Assembly: GCA_035444285.1 (NCBI GenBank)
Contig: DAOMOK010000006.1
Location: 248,001-312,000 of the forward strand
From: CAADGU01 sp035444285
Lineage (GTDB): Bacteria > Chloroflexota > Anaerolineae > Promineifilales > Promineifilaceae
DNA length: 64,000 nucleotides
Direction of reading: 5' to 3'
Shown here: piece after piece, positions 56,898-64,000 of the stretch
Layout of the letters: each line of letters begins with the position of its first letter
Position numbering within the stretch: the first letter of the stretch is position 1
Program-made: the position numbers and the translations under genes
The notes under the pieces: model-generated
What the model was told of the DNA's origin: nothing
What the model saw: only the letters and a program-made list of their open reading frames with translations
Databases searched by the model: none

Positions 56898-57808
56898 ATT
56901 ATGCTGTTTGTGCCATCTGGCGGCCCGGCTGCCGGTTCAGACAGGCTGCGGAAGAAGGCCAGCGTCAGCCAGATGGCAAACGCGCCCAGCACCACCCACG
57001 AGCCGATCATGCCGATGTAGACGCCGATGGGAAAGGTGATGCCCGCTAAGGTCTGGAAGAGGGTCTGGCCGATGACGACGACGCCAATGAGGGCGCACAG
57101 AATGAGCAGGGGCGCCGCCAGCAAATAACCGACCGGTTCACGCCGCCGCAGGTAAACGGCCGTCAGCACGCAAGCCGGTGCGATAATCGCCATGTCTAGC
57201 GCATGTGTGACCATCGTCGTGTACGGGCCTAACGCCTCCGCGGGAACATCGCCTTGCAGCAGCGGGCCGATAATTTCGCTCATCCAGATGAAAAGCACAC
57301 CCAGACCGGTTACCACCAGGAAAATGGCCATACCCCGGCGGGGCACGTTGGGCGACAGGTGGGCGGCGAGGAAGGTAGGCGGCACGGCCGTGAGCGCATA
57401 CACAAAGGCAAAAAAGCTGGCCGAAAAGAGGGCGGTGTAGACCAGGAACAGGCTGTTAAACATCATCGAAAGGGCCAGCGACGCGCCATAATACAAAAAA
57501 TAGCTGAGTACCCCAATCAACAATATGCCCCCTTTGAGCGAGCCGCGCCGGGTGCGCCAGAGGGCAACCAGCAGCAGCGGCAGGCTGACAAACAATGTCA
57601 CCGCGTCTGTGCCGCGCTGGATGGGCGCTTTGAAGTCCCAATCGAAGCGGTAAAGGCCCTGCCCATCAAGCAGCACGCTCTCACCGTAAATGGTGGTGAA
57701 GGCCAGGGGCGCGCCGCCATCCTGCCAGAACAGCCCGGCTCCGGCGGCAATCAGCGCCAGCAGAGCCACCAGCGGCACCAGGAAGTTGAGAATGGGTTGT
57801 CGTTTCAT
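56870..57808 (-). CDS. Polytopic membrane protein, unknown
   Basis: A 312-residue protein with about eight hydrophobic segments, starting with a first helix (VPLVALLALIAAGAGLF) and a conserved-looking loop YGESVLLDGQGLYRFDW. I know similar conserved hypotheticals but no function. GGAG precedes the ATG. The C-terminus, from NSIMSFRTESSE, is encoded by a family E repeat, so the native end may be lost. A 58-base block shared with the LiaI-like gene lies upstream. Confidence 0.7.
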   Translation of the reverse strand: MKRQPILNFLVPLVALLALIAAGAGLFWQDGGAPLAFTTIYGESVLLDGQGLYRFDWDFKAPIQRGTDAVTLFVSLPLLLVALWRTRRGSLKGGILLIGVLSYFLYYGASLALSMMFNSLFLVYTALFSASFFAFVYALTAVPPTFLAAHLSPNVPRRGMAIFLVVTGLGVLFIWMSEIIGPLLQGDVPAEALGPYTTMVTHALDMAIIAPACVLTAVYLRRREPVGYLLAAPLLILCALIGVVVIGQTLFQTLAGITFPIGVYIGMIGSWVVLGAFAIWLTLAFFRSLSEPAAGPPDGTNSIMSFRTESSE

Positions 57809-57826
57809 CTGCTCTCTCCATAGAGG

Positions 57827-57894
57827 GCGTGATTACGTGAGGCGTGAGGGCATTCTGGTCACGCATCACGCATCACGGTTCACGCATCACGATT
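57827..57894. repeat. GCATCACGC word repeat
   Basis: GTGATTACGTGAGGCGTGAGG is followed by GGTCACGCATCACGCATCACG, the same inverted design as at 13011-13064. Confidence 0.75.
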
Positions 57895-57911
57895 GAATTC
57901 CATCTCTGTCG

Positions 57912-57969
57912 AGGATAATGAGAATGGGGTACGGCCGTCGTCTAACCAAAGTTATATTCCGGGTTATGC
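57912..57969 (-). promoter_or_regulatory. 58-bp conserved upstream block, copy 2
   Basis: This block matches 54747-54804 at 47 of 58 positions. Its dyad is TAACCAAAGTTA (57943-57954), so only the outer TAAC/GTTA halves are kept. It lies 104 bases upstream of the unknown membrane-protein gene and next to the AfsR-like regulator gene. Confidence 0.6.
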
Positions 57970-58008
57970 AACAAATCTGTCGGAGTCGGGCTAAACGCGC
58001 GACCTCGC

Positions 58009-60990
58009 TCAACTCAGCGCCAGCGCAATCACCTGCTCGGTAGTCATCGTCGCCCCTTTCGCCCATGCCAGTTCATAGGCCACATCCCCAATCTGAGTGC
58101 GTGCGCTGGCCAATACGGCCGTTACATGCTTCTGTGCGACTAATTCCAGTGGCGCGCCAATGCGAACCCGCAAGGTTTCGGCCGCTGCCAGGAGTTGAAC
58201 CGCCTGGTCGTAGCGTCCTTCACTTTCGTTCATCTGGGCGAGCAGTTCAAATGAGTAGGGATAGCCTCGTGGCAAGCCCAAATGGCGGCGGATGCGCAGC
58301 GATTCGCAGACTGTTTCTCTGGCGCGAACATAGTCCCCCATCTTATAAGTAGTTTCTCCCAGGTTATGCATGGCGAGGGCGACGCCACGCTGGTAGCCTA
58401 GTGATTGATAAATGTTCTGGCATTCCTCGAACGCCTGTCTCGCCGTCACATATTCGTCGATCTCCAACAAGGTTACTCCAAGATTAATAAGGGCACTTGC
58501 GAGTTCAAACGGGCTCTCTAATTCGCGCCACAGAGCAACGCTTGAGAGATGATATTGAATTGCTGATTCAGGTATGTCGGCATCGTAAACAATTGATCCC
58601 AGTACCCGCCTGGCCTTCGCTATCCCAAAAGTATAGGCGATCTGCTCAGCCATCCGCAGCACTTCTTCAGCCTGCGCTTGTATATTTGTATCTTTGCCAG
58701 CAAGCGCGGCCAGATCACAATATCTCAATCGGGCGTCAATCTCCCCGCGCTGATCGCCAAGCTGCTGAAACAACTGCTGCGCTTGCTGAATACACTGCAA
58801 CCCATAGTCGAAATCGGTGATCGCCGAGGACAGGTCAGCCGCCGCCAGCAAGGCGTGTCCCCGCTGGAGCGAAACCGACCCCTGCGTGCCATCCAAGACA
58901 CCCCGGAGCCAGCGACGCCCCTCCTGGAAAAAGCCCCCCAGTTCCCAGAAGTCCAGCACCCCCAAATGGGCCACCAGGGCCAGTGCCTGTTCGCTATCGT
59001 GCGCCACCAACCATTCGAACGCCTGGCGCACATTATCGTGGTCATCTACGACAGTCCGCAGCCGCTCGGGGAATGGTCGTCCGGTTCGGTTCTCCGCCGC
59101 GCGGGCAACAAGCTCCGCATAGTAGCGGGCATGTCGTTCCCGCGCATCCGCTTCCTGATCACTGCCGCGCAACTGCTCCTGGGCAAATTGGCGGATGGTG
59201 TCGTGCATCCCGTAACGCTGGTGCCCCGCATCCGCCCCAAAAACGACCAGTGAGTGGTCAACCAGCTCGGCGAGGAGTTCGGCGCATGGCTCCCCTGCTG
59301 CGCTGACCGCCTCGGCCGCTTCCAGGGTCCACCCGCCGGCAAAGACGGCTAATTGGCGCAAGACCGAACGCGCCTGCTGGCTCAACAGTCCGTAGGACCA
59401 GTCAATCAGAGTATGCAAGGTGCGCTGGCGCGGCAGCGTTCCGGCTACCTGCCTGTTTAGCCAGGCAAAGCGTTGGCCCAGCCGTTCGGCGATGGCTTCG
59501 ATGGGCAACGAGCGGACTTGCGCGGCGGCAATTTCAATCGCCAACGGGATACCGTCAAGCTGTTGGCAAATACGAGCCACCGCCAGCACATTCGCGTCGG
59601 TGAGGGTGAAATGCAACAGCGATTGCGCGGCGCGGTTGGTGAACAACTGCACCGAGTCAAAGTTCAGCGACTCCGCAACCGTCAGTCGTTCCACACCAGT
59701 GATGGCGGGGATGGCAAAGGGTTCCAGCCGTACCACATGCTCCTCATCCAGGTGAAGCGGGAGGCGGCTCGTCGCCAGTACCGTCAGCCCGGCGGCTTCG
59801 CGGCAGAGGGTTTGGACGAGGCGGGCGCAGGCCTTCACCAGGTGTTCGCAGTTATCCAGCACCAGGAGCATGGTCTTGTCGCGCAGGTATTCCACAATGG
59901 CCCCGGTGGACGAGCGGCCAGTGGTTGGCAAATGCAACGCGGCCGCAACCGCGTCGTCCACCGATCTTTCATCCACAACGCCCGCCAGTTCAACAAAACA
60001 GATGTCATGAGCGAAAACGCCGGCCATGCGGTGGGCAACCTCGATCGAGAGGCGCGTCTTGCCCACACCGCCTGGCCCGGCCAATGTCACCAGCCTGACC
60101 GTCCGGCGTGACAGAAGATCTACCAGGCGCGCCGATTCCTGCTGGCGGCCAAAAAAGCGGGTCAAAACAGGTGGCAGGGCGGTATGAATCGCCTGCGACT
60201 TGAGCGACGCCAGGGCGCGGATTTGTTCGGCCAGCCTTACCGTTTCCACAGCCGGGGCCAGGCCAAGCTCGGTTGCCAGCACGCGGCGGCAGGTTTCGTA
60301 GGCGTCCAGGGCGGCGCTGCGCTGATCGGCGCGGGCCAGCACGCGCATCAATTGACGATAGGCGGCTTCGTTCAGCGGGTCGTATGCGAGCAGGCGGCGT
60401 ATGGTGTGTTCGGCTTCAGCCAGATGGCCGGCGCGTTCCTGAAAGGTAGTCAGTTGTTCGAGGACGGCCGTTACCTGCCCCTGGAACTGTTGACGTTGCA
60501 GGAGCAGCCACTCATCAAACTGCTGGCAGTTGGGGAGCGAGAATTGGTCCAAAAATTCGCCGCGCACCAATTCCAACGCCTCTGTCAACCGGGCGGCACA
60601 TTCGACGCAATCATTTGGGTCGGGGTGCGGATGGCGGCGGCAGGCTTCGATTAAGGTGCGGAAGCGGGCCACATCCAGTTCGTGGTCGCTGAGGGGGTTG
60701 AAGCGCAAGGTGAGCCGGTCGCCGATCAGGGGCGGCTGCTCGTCAGAACTGCTTGTTCCCAGCATTTTCTGAAGCTGCGCCCAGGTGACGCGCAGGTTAT
60801 TTTGGGCAGCGGCCGTTGGCAGGTCGGGCCACAGCAAGCCGAGTAAAAATTCACGGCCGTGGGCGTGATCCGACTCGACCAGGAGATAGGCCAGCAGCCC
60901 AATCGCCTTCCGGTTGGTAAGGCTGATTGCCCCCAACCGGCGATGCTCAATCTGTAAACGGCCGAGTAAAGAAAAATTTAATCCAGCCAA
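58009..60990 (-). CDS. AfsR/SARP-like regulator (BTAD, NB-ARC, TPR)
   Basis: A 993-residue protein. Residues 1-100 form an OmpR-like winged helix, residues 100-260 the bacterial transcriptional activation domain (HELDVARFRTLIEA, RRLLAYDPLNEAAYRQLM), residues 290-640 an NB-ARC ATPase (LAGPGGVGKTRLS, MLLVLDNCEHL), and the rest a TPR array. Such regulators control secondary metabolism or stress genes, with the ATPase as a switch. A TTG start at 60990 is used; no ATG in frame lies close upstream. It is divergent from the small-enzyme genes that follow. Confidence 0.88.
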   Translation of the reverse strand: MAGLNFSLLGRLQIEHRRLGAISLTNRKAIGLLAYLLVESDHAHGREFLLGLLWPDLPTAAAQNNLRVTWAQLQKMLGTSSSDEQPPLIGDRLTLRFNPLSDHELDVARFRTLIEACRRHPHPDPNDCVECAARLTEALELVRGEFLDQFSLPNCQQFDEWLLLQRQQFQGQVTAVLEQLTTFQERAGHLAEAEHTIRRLLAYDPLNEAAYRQLMRVLARADQRSAALDAYETCRRVLATELGLAPAVETVRLAEQIRALASLKSQAIHTALPPVLTRFFGRQQESARLVDLLSRRTVRLVTLAGPGGVGKTRLSIEVAHRMAGVFAHDICFVELAGVVDERSVDDAVAAALHLPTTGRSSTGAIVEYLRDKTMLLVLDNCEHLVKACARLVQTLCREAAGLTVLATSRLPLHLDEEHVVRLEPFAIPAITGVERLTVAESLNFDSVQLFTNRAAQSLLHFTLTDANVLAVARICQQLDGIPLAIEIAAAQVRSLPIEAIAERLGQRFAWLNRQVAGTLPRQRTLHTLIDWSYGLLSQQARSVLRQLAVFAGGWTLEAAEAVSAAGEPCAELLAELVDHSLVVFGADAGHQRYGMHDTIRQFAQEQLRGSDQEADARERHARYYAELVARAAENRTGRPFPERLRTVVDDHDNVRQAFEWLVAHDSEQALALVAHLGVLDFWELGGFFQEGRRWLRGVLDGTQGSVSLQRGHALLAAADLSSAITDFDYGLQCIQQAQQLFQQLGDQRGEIDARLRYCDLAALAGKDTNIQAQAEEVLRMAEQIAYTFGIAKARRVLGSIVYDADIPESAIQYHLSSVALWRELESPFELASALINLGVTLLEIDEYVTARQAFEECQNIYQSLGYQRGVALAMHNLGETTYKMGDYVRARETVCESLRIRRHLGLPRGYPYSFELLAQMNESEGRYDQAVQLLAAAETLRVRIGAPLELVAQKHVTAVLASARTQIGDVAYELAWAKGATMTTEQVIALALS

Positions 60991-61106
60991 AATCGTCCCA
61001 GGTAATGATGAATTAATGGAGTCTCACTAAAGTGTCAAAAGTATATCACAACGAAAGGTGCGACTCGCTCTGAATCGCATCGCAAGCAATAAAGGAGAAC
61101 TTAATC

Positions 61107-61526
61107 ATGGATCACACAAATTCAATTCAACGCCTTTATGACCTGATCAACGCCGGCGACATTGATGGTTTCAGCCATCAGCTCGCCGATGACTTCGTTG
61201 AGCACGAAGAAATACCTGGCCTCCCGCCGACAAAGGTCGGCGTAATCCAATATTTCCGGCTCATGCTGGCCGCGTTTCCAGACATGCAGATGGATGTCCA
61301 GGACTCATTTGCCAGCGGCGACAAGGCTGTTGCCCGTTTGCGAGTGAGCGGGACACACCAGGGTGAGTTCATGGGCATTCCGGCGACGGGCAATCCCGTT
61401 TCCGTAAGCCTCATTGACATCACCCGCTTTGGCGATGACGGGCTGGCCCGCGAGCACTGGGGCGTGGTTGACCAACTGTCCATGATGCAGCAGCTCGGCG
61501 TCATTCCGGCCGAGGCGCCGGCCTAA
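61107..61526 (+). CDS. SnoaL-like ester cyclase-type protein
   Basis: A 139-residue protein of the SnoaL-like alpha+beta cone fold (NTF2-like). The pattern IQRLYDLINAGDIDGFSHQLADDFVEHE followed by a G-x-F-x-G-I-P-A-T-G-x-P-V core (GEFMGIPATGNPVSV) is typical of small polyketide-cyclase-like and aromatic-compound proteins. AAGGAG precedes the ATG. It is the first gene after the divergent AfsR-like regulator, which may control it. The substrate is unknown. Confidence 0.88.
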   Translation: MDHTNSIQRLYDLINAGDIDGFSHQLADDFVEHEEIPGLPPTKVGVIQYFRLMLAAFPDMQMDVQDSFASGDKAVARLRVSGTHQGEFMGIPATGNPVSVSLIDITRFGDDGLAREHWGVVDQLSMMQQLGVIPAEAPA

Positions 61527-61602
61527 CCAGCCACAGGCAGTATCTATGCGCGTCAGGCGGTTGGTTCAACAGGAATATTCTGTATAAGTCCGAGGAGTAG
61601 CC

Positions 61603-62040
61603 ATGAACAAGCCAAACCAGGCGATTACAGGAATTGCTGAAATAGCGTTGCGTGTCCACGACCTTGATCTGATGAGAAGATTTTACGAGCAGGTGATAGG
61701 TCTTGAAGTTCTACGAGAAATCAAAGATAGCAATGGCGCCATTATATTTTATGCCGTCGGGGCAGGGAATGACCACCTGGCGCTTTTCGAAGAGAAATGG
61801 ATAGATTGGTTCACGCGAGATAAATCTCCTCAAACAGACCCGAAGCTGACTACGCTTTCTCATTTTGCAATCAGGATTGCACTGGTTGATTTTGAGTCTG
61901 AAAAGAAACGGATAGAGCAGCTTGGCATTGAGATCGTACATTCAAACAGATCGAGTTGGCTGCACTGTCGAATGTTTTACTTTTTCGATCCCGAAGGGAA
62001 CTTGATCGAGTTCAACAGTCATGATGAGAGTTTGCAGTGA
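61603..62040 (+). CDS. VOC-family (glyoxalase-like) protein
   Basis: A 145-residue protein of the vicinal oxygen chelate fold. The N-terminal EIALRVHDLDLMRRFYEQVIGLEVL and the C-terminal FYFFDPEGNLIEFNSHD fit the family, with a metal-binding Glu in NLIEF. It may be a dioxygenase, glyoxalase or resistance protein. GAGGAG precedes the ATG. Spacing to neighbours (about 75 and 60 bases) suggests a shared operon with the flanking small enzymes. Confidence 0.9.
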   Translation: MNKPNQAITGIAEIALRVHDLDLMRRFYEQVIGLEVLREIKDSNGAIIFYAVGAGNDHLALFEEKWIDWFTRDKSPQTDPKLTTLSHFAIRIALVDFESEKKRIEQLGIEIVHSNRSSWLHCRMFYFFDPEGNLIEFNSHDESLQ

Positions 62041-62100
62041 AGGTGAGCGAAGAAAGGACACCGCAGACAGTGACAGTATTTCTGCATCACGGAGATCACG

Positions 62101-62517
62101 ATGGAAATCACAAATCCGGATACCTTCCTGGTTCGAGCAGGGTTCGTCCTTTTCATACTCGCACTGCTCACAGGGTTTTTAATCCCGGTGCTTCTCAACA
62201 AGAAGATGGCCCTCGCCGCTCACGTCACGGGCATTATGAACGCGCTCGTGTTGATAGCGCTCGGTCTCGCCTGGGGCCTCCTCACGGTTAGCCCACTGCA
62301 AGCTAATCTCACGCGGGGCGCCTTTCTTTACGGCACATACGCTAACTGGGTTGCTTCCTGCCTTGCCGCTGCCTGGGGAACGAGTCGCCTGACACCTCTG
62401 GCAGGCGCCGGGTATAGCGCCGCACCGTGGAAGGAGTCGGTAGTGCAGGGACTTCTGGCATCACTCGGCGTGGCGATGCTCGCGGGGTCAGTCCTGGTGG
62501 TCTACGCGCTTCGCTAA
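62101..62517 (+). CDS. Hydroxylaminobenzene mutase-like membrane protein
   Basis: A 138-residue protein with four hydrophobic segments. The stretches AGFVLFILALLTGFLIPVLL, AAHVTGIMNALVLIALGLAW and LYGTYANWVASCLAAAWGTS match my memory of HabA/HabB hydroxylaminobenzene mutase proteins, which rearrange nitroarene products. GGAG lies before the ATG. The overlapping frame at 62037-62291 is a shadow. The similarity may mean only a shared fold. Confidence 0.7.
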   Translation: MEITNPDTFLVRAGFVLFILALLTGFLIPVLLNKKMALAAHVTGIMNALVLIALGLAWGLLTVSPLQANLTRGAFLYGTYANWVASCLAAAWGTSRLTPLAGAGYSAAPWKESVVQGLLASLGVAMLAGSVLVVYALR

Positions 62518-62644
62518 AAGCCATCTGCCACGTAGCCCGTGGGTGTGCGCGAGCGGCACGACCGCTCCCGCTATCATCAAGCTTTTCAACCGGTAAGTAC
62601 CGCGCATAGCATACACAGGTTGAGGAAAACAAAGGGGTACAATC

Positions 62645-63373
62645 ATGTCCCAACAACAGAAGAATGAAACAAAGAAAAAACTAAGATACACCACTCTAAT
62701 AGCCCTACTGGGGCTGGGACTGGTCGCACTATTCGCCTCCCCGATGCGTGCGGCTGGTATAGCTGGCTATATGCATGTGAGCGCGGCTGGCAACCCCTCG
62801 TGTGTTAACCTGCCAACTGTAGTACCAACTGCCACGTCAAATAATCCCAGGCTCTGCACGCCAACGCCAACGGTTACGCCCACGAGTGCAGGGACATTGA
62901 CACCCATCCCGACGAACACTTCGACGCCAACGAACACAGCGACTGCGACCAGTACAGCGACATCAACACCTACCCCCACAAACACGGCGACGCCAACGGA
63001 TACGGCAACTCCGACAGAGACGGCGACACCGACATTCACACCCACGAACACCGCAACGCCGACCAGCACGCCAACGGCCGTTCCCTCAGCATCCATTACG
63101 GTCTATAACACCGGTTCATTCTTTGTCCAATATTACGTTTCGTACAATCTACCCGGCTTACCTCCCCAAACTCTGTATAGTGGCGTTTTTAGCGTCAACC
63201 AGGGTATCACCCTGACAATCCCAGGAGAGGCAACGAATGTTGGTGTGTTAGTTCAGCATTATACGGGCATAACCGGATGGCAAACGACGTGCACTCGTGC
63301 GTATGCGCAAGCGACAAGTGTCGTCATCATTGTCAGTGGCACGACGTTTTCGCCAACCTGCACGGGTGGGTAG
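62645..63373 (+). CDS. Secreted Thr-Pro stalk protein with cytolysin-like C-terminal domain
   Basis: A 242-residue protein. A basic N-terminus and hydrophobic segment (about residues 17-38) act as a signal or anchor. Residues 60-148 are dominated by Thr-Pro repeats with TPTNTATPT-type units, a stalk or linker. From about residue 149 to the end, a beta domain (SITVYNTGSFFVQYYVSY, GVFSVNQGITLTIPGEATNV, TGITGW) resembles the C-terminal membrane-binding sandwich of thiol-activated cytolysins. Two Cys near the end may bridge. AAAGGGG precedes the ATG. Attachment or target binding is inferred. Confidence 0.72.
   Translation: MSQQQKNETKKKLRYTTLIALLGLGLVALFASPMRAAGIAGYMHVSAAGNPSCVNLPTVVPTATSNNPRLCTPTPTVTPTSAGTLTPIPTNTSTPTNTATATSTATSTPTPTNTATPTDTATPTETATPTFTPTNTATPTSTPTAVPSASITVYNTGSFFVQYYVSYNLPGLPPQTLYSGVFSVNQGITLTIPGEATNVGVLVQHYTGITGWQTTCTRAYAQATSVVIIVSGTTFSPTCTGG
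62880..63075. repeat. Degenerate ACNCC tandem repeat coding Thr-Pro
   Basis: The DNA is a run of ACGCCAACG/ACACCG-like units in one frame, coding the Thr-Pro stalk. Unit lengths vary, so expansion and contraction are likely. Confidence 0.7.
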
Positions 63374-63431
63374 CTCAAAGGGGAATTGGGCGTTTAAGTT
63401 TTAGAATCAAACACAAAAAGGAGAAAATATT

Positions 63432-63932
63432 ATGTCTGCTATTGTTAGTAAGCCCCTTGATACCCGTAGTTCACTGGTTCGAACCATTGTCCTCGGCGGC
63501 ATGTTTATCTTCATAATCCAAACCATCCACATGTGGATCGTTTACGGCCTCATTCAAAAGACCCCGTTTGTTGTCTCCTGGCAATATATCGCCAGCGGCG
63601 CATTGGGCATGGCCGCTTTCGAGGGCGGCATCGCCACCGCTCTGCTCGGCGTCTTCTTTCACTTGATCATCTCCTTTGTCATCGCCGGCGTTTTCATCCT
63701 GGCCGCTGATCGCATTCCACTCTTGCGCCGCCATGTCATTGCTGGCTCGCTCCTGTATGGATTTGGCGTTTTCATTGTCATGAACATGATCGTAACCCCT
63801 CTCAGTGCCACACCTCCGTTACCAGCGCCAACCCTGCCGTGGCTCATCGAGGCGGTCATCGAACATGTCTTACTCGTCGGATTGGCATTAGGCATCATCG
63901 TGCAGCGGAATGCCAACAACACAGCATCTTAG
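63432..63932 (+). CDS. Unknown membrane protein
   Basis: A 166-residue protein with four hydrophobic segments (about residues 18-38, 53-95, 97-115 and 138-158). AAGGAG lies nine bases before the ATG. No family is recognised with certainty; similar short proteins are often labelled DUF1440-like. It is followed after nine bases by a monooxygenase-like gene, and the two are likely cotranscribed. Confidence 0.65.
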   Translation: MSAIVSKPLDTRSSLVRTIVLGGMFIFIIQTIHMWIVYGLIQKTPFVVSWQYIASGALGMAAFEGGIATALLGVFFHLIISFVIAGVFILAADRIPLLRRHVIAGSLLYGFGVFIVMNMIVTPLSATPPLPAPTLPWLIEAVIEHVLLVGLALGIIVQRNANNTAS

Positions 63933-63941
63933 GAGTCACCC

Positions 63942-64000
63942 ATGTCAACAGAGAGTGAAGCAGCCATCAAAGTAATCGTCGAACTCCAGGCCAAACCAGG
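63942..64000 (+). CDS. Antibiotic biosynthesis monooxygenase-like protein, 5' part only
   Basis: The first 19 codons of a gene run into the window end. The opening sequence reaching IKVIVELQAKPG is typical of the ABM family, small ferredoxin-like-fold proteins that often oxidise aromatic or quinone substrates. AGGAG, overlapping the stop of the preceding gene, gives a good ribosome site for the ATG. Too little is visible for certainty. Confidence 0.6.
   Translation, partial: MSTESEAAIKVIVELQAKP

Noticed and set aside
62037..62291. An 84-codon frame overlapping the HabA-like gene
   Set aside because: It is a frame-shifted shadow of the start of that gene with no conserved pattern.

Overview
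This window reads as ordinary chromosome from a bacterium of roughly 57% GC, most likely a member of the Chloroflexota (Anaerolineae or relatives). That placement is inferred from gene content: a MalT-like LuxR ATPase and an AfsR/SARP-like ATPase, a secreted Thr-Pro stalk protein, GIN-domain and LiaF-like envelope proteins, and small membrane proteins I associate with that phylum. I see no rRNA, transposase, integrase, phage genes or CRISPR array. The most conspicuous global signal is an 8-bp palindrome, ACGGCCGT. I counted about 127 exact copies by eye, where base composition predicts one or two. It lies mostly inside genes and is read in all three frames.

Layout. 0-3 kb: the 3' end of an NrtR-like Nudix regulator, a DtxR-family regulator and an M3 oligoendopeptidase. 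3.1-3.6 kb: tRNA-Cys, tRNA-Gly and tRNA-Phe on the minus strand, back to back with a selenocysteine tRNA (selC) on the plus strand, the two units fired by closely spaced divergent promoters. 3.6-11.2 kb: a methyltransferase, two unknown membrane proteins, leuS preceded by what looks like a leucine attenuator, and a penicillin acylase family protein. 11.3-27.5 kb: sixteen kilobases of minus-strand genes that include the whole arginine deiminase pathway (arcA, arcC, an ornithine carbamoyltransferase, a YfcC-type antiporter), a PPK2 kinase, a P-type ATPase lacking the usual calcium ligands, two ZIP-like transporters, an APC permease, an M20 peptidase and an MFS transporter. A divergent LuxR/MalT-like regulator sits at its head.

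30.5-34.7 kb: a PadR regulator, ABC ATPase and FtsX/MacB-type permease operon with a near-consensus promoter. 34.7-37.2 kb: a holin-like/phosphodiesterase fusion and a second copy of a small membrane protein. 37.6-41.8 kb: an ABC-2 exporter and a NarL-type two-component system in one direction. 41.8-51.4 kb: ThuA-like protein, trmFO, a second histidine kinase, a DUF4139 protein, hflX (apparently starting at ATT), an M20 peptidase, a broken PIN-like gene and an acyl-CoA dehydrogenase. 51.4-57.8 kb: a MoaD-like protein, a minus-strand envelope group (LiaF-like membrane proteins, GIN lipoprotein, repeat lipoprotein), a P-loop protein, an acetyltransferase and an unknown membrane protein. 58-64 kb: a large AfsR/SARP-like regulator divergent from small enzymes (SnoaL-like, VOC, hydroxylaminobenzene-mutase-like), a Thr-Pro stalk protein with a cytolysin-like C-terminal domain, a membrane protein and the start of a monooxygenase-like gene.

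The intergenic spaces are unusually full of short inverted repeats in at least seven recurring families. Several copies touch or supply the stop codons of neighbouring genes, one sits in frame inside leuS, and two adjoin gene remnants. All counts, pairings and family assignments here were made by eye, without alignment or database searches.
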